Below are positions 15,141-18,804 of a stretch of 18,804 nt of DNA, one piece after another (positions within the stretch are counted from its first letter, which is position 1; each line of letters opens with the position of its first letter). The stretch is taken from positions 23,277 to 42,080 of the forward strand of contig DBTZ01000045.1 of NCBI GenBank assembly GCA_002307315.1. The letters run 5' to 3'. A model generated the notes under the pieces. It did no database searches and was not told the origin of the DNA. It saw only the letters and a list, made by a program, of their open reading frames with translations. Source of the DNA: Alphaproteobacteria bacterium UBA1303. GTDB taxonomy: Bacteria > Pseudomonadota > Alphaproteobacteria > Micropepsales > Micropepsaceae. The position numbers were made by a program, and so were the translations under genes.

Positions 15141-16430
15141 ATGTCCGATCCGCAAACTAATGTATCCGGGCCGGCCGCCGTGCGGCCGTTTGCCCCCTTC
15201 GAGTGGATGCTGGCCTTTCGCTATTTGCGCGCCAAGCGCAAGGAAGGCTTCATCTCGGTCATTTCGGTGATTTCTCTGGTCGGCATCGCGCTCGGGGTGG
15301 CCACACTGATCATCGTCATGGCGGTGATGAACGGCTTCCGCCACGAGCTGATGGCGCGCATCCTGGGGGTGCAGGGCCACGCTTTGGTGCAGGGCGCTAC
15401 CGGTTATCTGCCGGATTACGATGCGGTGACCGGCAACATCCTGAAAGTGCCCGGCGTGATCAAGGCGACCCCGATGGTCGACGGGCAGGTGGTGGCGGGC
15501 GCCAACAAACTCAATTACGGCGCGATGGTGCGCGGCATGACGCTGAAGGATCTGAAAGCCTTCGCCATGGTGTCGAGCACCCTGTCGCCCGGTGCGCTCG
15601 ACCGCTTCGAAGACGGCGAGCATGTGATTATCGGCGAGCGGATGGCGCGCCGCTTCGGCCTCGCCCCCGGCATGCAGATCACCTTGATGATGCCCTATGG
15701 CGACGTGACGCCGATGGGCACCACCTACCGGGTCAAAAGCTATGCCGTTGCCGGCACCTTCAAGATCGGCATGAGCGAATACGATCAGACCTTCGTCTTC
15801 ATGCCGCTTTCCGAGGCGCAGGCTTTCTTCAACACCGGCGAGGGGGTGACCGGCATCGAGGTTATGGTCGAGGATGCCGACGGGGTGGACAATCTGGTGC
15901 CGGCGATGCAGGCCGCCGCCGGATCGACCGCCCGCGTCACCACCTGGCACGACCGTGATTCCAGCTTCTTCGATGCGGTGCAGATCGAGCGCAACGTGAT
16001 GTTTCTGATCCTGACGCTGATCATTCTGGTGGCGGCGCTCAACATCATTTCCGGCCTTTACATGCTGGTGAAGGACAAATCCGCCGACATTGCGATCTTG
16101 CGCACCATGGGGGCGAGCCGCGGCGCGATCTTGCGCATATTCATGATCGCCGGGCTTGCCGTCGGCGCCACCGGCACCTTTGTCGGCTTTCTCATCGGCG
16201 TTTTGTTCTGCGACAACATCGAGGCCATTCGCCAGGGCCTGTCGGCCCTGACCGGCACCACGCTGTTCGACCCGACCATCTATTTCCTCAGCCGTATGCC
16301 GGCCGAGATGGACGTCGGCGAGGTTGTCGCGGTGGTGGCCATGAGTCTTACGCTGACGTTCCTCGCCACACTTTACCCTTCGTGGCGGGCGGCCAGGCTC
16401 GATCCGGTGGAGGCGCTGCGCTATGAGTGA
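15141..16430 (+). CDS. lolC: Lipoprotein-releasing system transmembrane protein (LolC/LolE family)
   Basis: 429 residues, normal length. With LolD it extracts mature lipoproteins from the outer face of the inner membrane and passes them to LolA. Seen: the family N-terminal block FEWMLAFRYLRAKRKEGFISVI (about 20-41), first membrane helix about 38-62, a long periplasmic domain (about 63-285), then three C-terminal helices near 287-315, 330-358 and 390-415, ending in the LYPSWRAARLDPVEALRYE signature of MacB/FtsX-type permeases. GAAAGGG sits 5-6 bases before the ATG. The gene overlaps lolD by eight bases. Many alphaproteobacteria have one LolC/E protein acting as a homodimer; no second copy is in this window. 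Confidence 0.95.
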   Translation: MSDPQTNVSGPAAVRPFAPFEWMLAFRYLRAKRKEGFISVISVISLVGIALGVATLIIVMAVMNGFRHELMARILGVQGHALVQGATGYLPDYDAVTGNILKVPGVIKATPMVDGQVVAGANKLNYGAMVRGMTLKDLKAFAMVSSTLSPGALDRFEDGEHVIIGERMARRFGLAPGMQITLMMPYGDVTPMGTTYRVKSYAVAGTFKIGMSEYDQTFVFMPLSEAQAFFNTGEGVTGIEVMVEDADGVDNLVPAMQAAAGSTARVTTWHDRDSSFFDAVQIERNVMFLILTLIILVAALNIISGLYMLVKDKSADIAILRTMGASRGAILRIFMIAGLAVGATGTFVGFLIGVLFCDNIEAIRQGLSALTGTTLFDPTIYFLSRMPAEMDVGEVVAVVAMSLTLTFLATLYPSWRAARLDPVEALRYE

Positions 16431-17133
16431 CGTCATCCCCGCATTGCAGCTGGTCGGCATTTCCCGAATCTTCAAGGAAGGCGAGGGCGAGCTGGAGATC
16501 TTCCGCGATCTGAACGCTACCTTGATGCCGGGCGAACTGGTGGCCTTGGTCGGGCCGTCGGGCGCGGGCAAGTCTTCGCTGCTGCACATTGCCGGTCTGC
16601 TGGAAGCGCCGAGCGGCGGCGAAATCGTCATCGAGGGGGCGGAAGTCTCCAAACTCTCCGACGAGATGCGCACGGCGATCCGCCGTCAGACCATCGGCTT
16701 CGTCTATCAGGCCCACCATCTGCTGCCCGAGTTCTCTGCGCTGGAGAACGTGGCGATGCCGCAGATGATCGCGGGGAAGAAAAAGGCGGATGCCGAACGG
16801 GAGGCGACCCGGCTTTTGACCTTGATGGGACTGGCCGAGCGCGTGCAACATCGACCGGCACAGCTTTCGGGCGGCGAGCAGCAGCGCGTCGCCATCGCCC
16901 GCGCCTTGGCCAACCATCCGCGCATTTTGCTGGCCGACGAGCCGACCGGGAATTTGGACCCGCGCACCGCCGATGGCGTGTTCGCTGCGTTGACCGAGGC
17001 GGTGCGCCTGGAAGGCGTGGCGGTGCTGATCGCCACCCATAATTTGCAGCTTGCCGCCAAGATGGACCGCGCTCTGGTGCTGCACGAGGGTAAGCTGCTC
17101 GATGCCGGCAAGCTGGGGGCAAAAGCAAGTTAA
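16423..17133 (+). CDS. lolD: Lipoprotein-releasing system ATP-binding protein LolD
   Basis: 236 residues. Walker A GPSGAGKS at 44-51, Q-loop Gln96 in FVYQAHHLLPEF, signature LSGGE at 148-152, Walker B ILLADE at 168-173 and switch His206 in ATHN. The pattern LLPEFSALENVAMP is typical of LolD. It powers lipoprotein release by LolC. The ATG lies inside the end of lolC (eight-base overlap), so the two are coupled. The next plus-strand gene in the usual order, dnaE, follows after 434 bases that carry a separate promoter, so dnaE is not simply read through from here. Confidence 0.96.
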   Translation: MSDVIPALQLVGISRIFKEGEGELEIFRDLNATLMPGELVALVGPSGAGKSSLLHIAGLLEAPSGGEIVIEGAEVSKLSDEMRTAIRRQTIGFVYQAHHLLPEFSALENVAMPQMIAGKKKADAEREATRLLTLMGLAERVQHRPAQLSGGEQQRVAIARALANHPRILLADEPTGNLDPRTADGVFAALTEAVRLEGVAVLIATHNLQLAAKMDRALVLHEGKLLDAGKLGAKAS

Positions 17134-17149
17134 CGGTCACGTTTTGTTC

Positions 17150-17177
17150 TTGACGAACAAAGAAAGAACATTATACT
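17150..17177 (+). promoter_or_regulatory. Sigma70-like promoter upstream of the small ORF and dnaE
   Basis: TTGACG (17150-17155, 5 of 6) and TATACT (17172-17177, 5 of 6) are 16 bases apart, the best promoter match in the window. The -35 sits in a short inverted repeat, TTTGTTC (17143-17149) / GAACAAA (17155-17161). The expected transcript start is near 17184, giving a leader of about 180 bases that holds both CTAGTGTC palindromes. Confidence 0.7.
17155..17169. promoter_or_regulatory. LexA (SOS) box, GAAC-N7-GAAC
   Basis: GAAC (17155-17158), exactly seven bases, then GAAC (17166-17169). This is the direct-repeat LexA operator described for alphaproteobacteria (GTTC-N7-GTTC on the other strand). 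It lies between the -35 and -10 of the promoter at 17150-17177, ideal for repression. Its presence predicts DNA-damage induction of the downstream small ORF and possibly dnaE. Confidence 0.72.
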
Positions 17178-17180
17178 GCC

Positions 17181-17260
17181 CCTAGTGTCGTGGTTTCGAA
17201 GTTCGTTTTATTCTCTATATCGGCATGGGTAACGAATTTCGAAACCGAAACGACACTAGG
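17181..17260. repeat. CTAGTGTC palindrome 1 (80 bp)
   Basis: Terminal arms CCTAGTGTCG (17181-17190) / CGACACTAGG (17251-17260) are perfect. Inner arms GGTTTCGAA-g-TTCG (17192-17205) / CGAA-t-TTCGAAACC (17233-17246) pair at 13 of 14 positions around a 27-base loop. No T-run follows. It lies in the predicted leader of the small ORF/dnaE transcript. Confidence 0.85.
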
Positions 17261-17272
17261 ATCAATAGGTTG

Positions 17273-17350
17273 GCTAGTGTCCTGACGATTCTAAAAATCC
17301 GTAAGTACCTGATACCGGAATAAAACGGATTTCGGAATCGGGACACTAGC
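17273..17350. repeat. CTAGTGTC palindrome 2 (78 bp)
   Basis: Terminal arms GCTAGTGTCC (17273-17282) / GGACACTAGC (17341-17350) are perfect. Inner arms CGATTC (17286-17291) / GAATCG (17335-17340) and AAATCCGT (17295-17302) / ACGGATTT (17325-17332) also pair. It shares the CTAGTGTC end with palindrome 1, 12 bases upstream, but the interiors differ and the flanking pairs change together (C-G to G-C). Confidence 0.85.
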
Positions 17351-17366
17351 ATTGATGGAGGCAGCG

Positions 17367-17471
17367 ATGGAGTGGTTGAAGGATGCGGCGGCGGGCGTGG
17401 GGCTGATGCTTTTTCTGGCATGCTCTTATGTTCTGACCGGTGCGGCTCAGGCGGTGATGGCGGCCGGCTGA
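17367..17471 (+). CDS. Candidate SOS-controlled small membrane protein (34 aa)
   Basis: A 34-codon frame with an excellent Shine-Dalgarno, GGAGG at 17357-17361, five bases before the ATG. The peptide has a short charged N-terminus (MEWLKD) and one hydrophobic helix (about residues 7-31, GLMLFLACSYVLTGAAQAV in its middle). It is the first gene after the LexA-box promoter at 17150-17177 and ends 96 bases before dnaE. Known SOS-induced small inner-membrane proteins, such as Caulobacter SidA (29 residues, blocks division through FtsW/FtsN), have this general build; homology is not shown. An upstream ATG at 17355 (38 codons) has no ribosome site. Being short, it could still be a chance frame. Confidence 0.5.
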   Translation: MEWLKDAAAGVGLMLFLACSYVLTGAAQAVMAAG

Positions 17472-17536
17472 TTTGCTGTGGATGAACCGGCATTTGCGCT
17501 CGCCCGACCCGACGGCGGACCGATACACCAAAACAA

Positions 17537-17549
17537 TGAAGCGCTCTAG
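17537..17549. repeat. Solo half of the dispersed palindrome (copy E)
   Basis: TGAAGCGCTCTAG repeats the right arm and end of copy B (8598-8609). No matching left arm is found nearby, so this is a truncated copy. It lies just ahead of the dnaE ribosome site. Confidence 0.5.
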
Positions 17550-17567
17550 GGCCGATGGGATTGGGTC

Positions 17568-18804
17568 ATGGCCGAAGTAAAGCAAATTCCGCCGTTCGTG
17601 CATCTTCGGGTCAGAAGCGCCTATTCCATGCTGGAAGGGGCGATCCAGCCTAAGGAACTGGCCAAATGGGTGCGCGGGTCCGACATGCCGGCGGTGGCGG
17701 TGTGCGACACCAACAATCTGTTCGGCGTGCTCGACATTACCAATACCGTGGCCAAGGCCGGGGTGCAGCCGATCGTCGGTTGCCTGCTGGCGGTTCAGAT
17801 CGACGATAGTCCGTCGGTCGGCCTCAAGCCCAAGCCGCCCTATTTGCCGGTGCTGGTGCAGAACGAGGCCGGCTATCTCAATTTGCTGAAGCTGGTCAGC
17901 GCGTCTTACCTGGAAGTGGAGGCGGGCGACTGGCCACATGTCACGCTCGACCGGCTGGAAAAACACAGCGACGGCCTGATCGCGCTCACCGGCGGTCCGG
18001 GCGGCATCGTCAATACGATGTTGCTCAACGGCCAGCCGGACGCCGCCGCATTGGTCGATCGTTTGTCGGCGATGTTCCCGAACCGGCTGTACGTCGAATT
18101 GCAACGTCACAATATGCCCGAGGAGCGTGCCGTTGAAGGCCATCTGATCGATCTGGCCTACGGCAAGGATCTGCCGCTGGTCGCCACCAACGACGTGCAT
18201 TTCTGTCCCGCCGACATGTACGAGGCGCACGATGCGCTGCTGTGCATTGCCGACGGCGCCTATGTTTCGCAGGAGGATCGCCGCCGCCTGACCCGCGAGC
18301 ATCGCTTCAAGTCGGCGGCCGAGATGGCGGCGCTGTTCGCCGATCTGCCCGAGGCGATCGAGAACACCGTCGAAATCGCCAAGCGCTGCGCGTTCAAGCC
18401 CTATAAGCGCAACCCTCTGCTGCCGAAATTCGAGCCGGCTTCGGGCTTAAGCGCCACCGAGGAATTGAAGGCCCAGGCCATAGCCGGGCTGAACCGCAAG
18501 CTGGAAAAGCACGGGCTTTATGCCGACCGCAAGGTCTACGACGACCGGCTGGCCTTCGAACTCGGCGTCATTATTCGGATGGATTTTCCCGGCTATTTTC
18601 TAATCGTATCCGACTTCATGAAATGGACGCGGGCGCAAGGCATCCCGGTCGGCGTGCGCGGATCGGGCGGCACCTCGCTGGTCGCCTGGTCGCTCGACAT
18701 CACCAACCTCGATCCCATCCGCTTCGGTCTCTTGTTCGAGCGCTTCCTCAACCCCGAGCGTATTTCGATGCCCGACTTCGACATCGATTTCTGTCAGGAG
18801 CGGC
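17568..18804 (+). CDS. dnaE: DNA polymerase III alpha subunit, 3' truncated by window end
   Basis: 412 codons are visible of a protein usually near 1150 residues. It is the replicative polymerase catalytic subunit. The start is the ATG at 17568, with GGGA at 17557-17560 and seven bases of spacing. The N-terminal PHP domain begins with FVHLRVRSAYSMLEG (residues 10-24) and includes TNDVHF later. The polymerase domain starts in view, with GVRGSGGTSLVAW and the catalytic MPDFDIDFC motif; Asp405 and Asp407 correspond to E. coli Asp401 and Asp403. It belongs to the lolC-lolD-dnaE block conserved in alphaproteobacteria and lies downstream of a LexA-box promoter and a small membrane ORF. Confidence 0.97.
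   Translation, partial: MAEVKQIPPFVHLRVRSAYSMLEGAIQPKELAKWVRGSDMPAVAVCDTNNLFGVLDITNTVAKAGVQPIVGCLLAVQIDDSPSVGLKPKPPYLPVLVQNEAGYLNLLKLVSASYLEVEAGDWPHVTLDRLEKHSDGLIALTGGPGGIVNTMLLNGQPDAAALVDRLSAMFPNRLYVELQRHNMPEERAVEGHLIDLAYGKDLPLVATNDVHFCPADMYEAHDALLCIADGAYVSQEDRRRLTREHRFKSAAEMAALFADLPEAIENTVEIAKRCAFKPYKRNPLLPKFEPASGLSATEELKAQAIAGLNRKLEKHGLYADRKVYDDRLAFELGVIIRMDFPGYFLIVSDFMKWTRAQGIPVGVRGSGGTSLVAWSLDITNLDPIRFGLLFERFLNPERISMPDFDIDFCQER

Noticed and set aside
15063..16673. 536-codon open frame on the minus strand across lolC and lolD
   Set aside because: It is antisense to two clear Lol genes and is His/Arg/Gly-rich, the usual shadow of high-GC coding DNA.
17181..17350. Paired palindromes as a CRISPR-like array or a Rho-independent terminator
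   Set aside because: Only two units with different interiors and no direct repeats rule out CRISPR; neither hairpin is followed by a T-run.
17346..18302. 318-codon minus-strand frame across dnaE
   Set aside because: The plus strand encodes unmistakable DnaE with PHP and PDFDID motifs through the same bases.

Overview
The window looks like a chromosomal segment of an alphaproteobacterium, probably of the Rhodospirillales. The evidence is high GC by eye, a lolC-lolD-dnaE block in the usual alphaproteobacterial order, an alphaproteobacterial-type LexA box (GAAC-N7-GAAC), and dispersed palindromes resembling those common between rhizobial genes. No rRNA, tRNA, CRISPR array or complete insertion sequence was seen. 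The lineage is inferred, not proven.

Layout. 1-1638: 3' part of a fused sulfate-activation enzyme (cysNC). 1743-3881: an M3 oligopeptidase made as a lipoprotein (dcp-like). 4047-6131, minus strand: UDP-glucose dehydrogenase (ugd) followed by an unknown two-helix membrane protein. 6292-8555: a two-gene ABC-2 exporter (ATPase plus large permease). 8699-10110: thiM-thiE thiazole salvage pair. 10264-13402: an accessory stretch with a small XRE regulator, a membrane-anchored PD-(D/E)XK nuclease candidate, a Cys-rich exported protein, a decayed copy of the nuclease 5' end, and an AT-richer islet with a DUF2335 membrane protein translationally coupled to a small membrane protein. 13501-15027, minus: a prolyl-tRNA synthetase of the archaeal/eukaryotic-like class. 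15141-17133: lolC-lolD, lipoprotein release from the inner membrane. 17568-end: dnaE, 5' portion.

The most notable spot is the lolD-dnaE gap (17134-17567). A sigma70-like promoter has a perfect GAAC-N7-GAAC LexA box lying between its -35 and -10. Downstream are two adjacent palindromes sharing CTAGTGTC/GACACTAG ends, then a well-placed Shine-Dalgarno and a 34-codon single-helix membrane ORF just ahead of dnaE. This would make the ORF an SOS-induced small membrane protein, functionally comparable to (but not shown homologous with) small SOS division inhibitors such as Caulobacter SidA.

Four gene borders (3884-3987, 8560-8607, 15056-15099, 17537-17549) carry full or partial copies of a dispersed palindrome with TAGAGCG/CGCTCTA ends. 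Most ordinary genes here are housekeeping. The accessory stretch 10.2-13.4 kb and the leader of dnaE are the parts that deserve follow-up.
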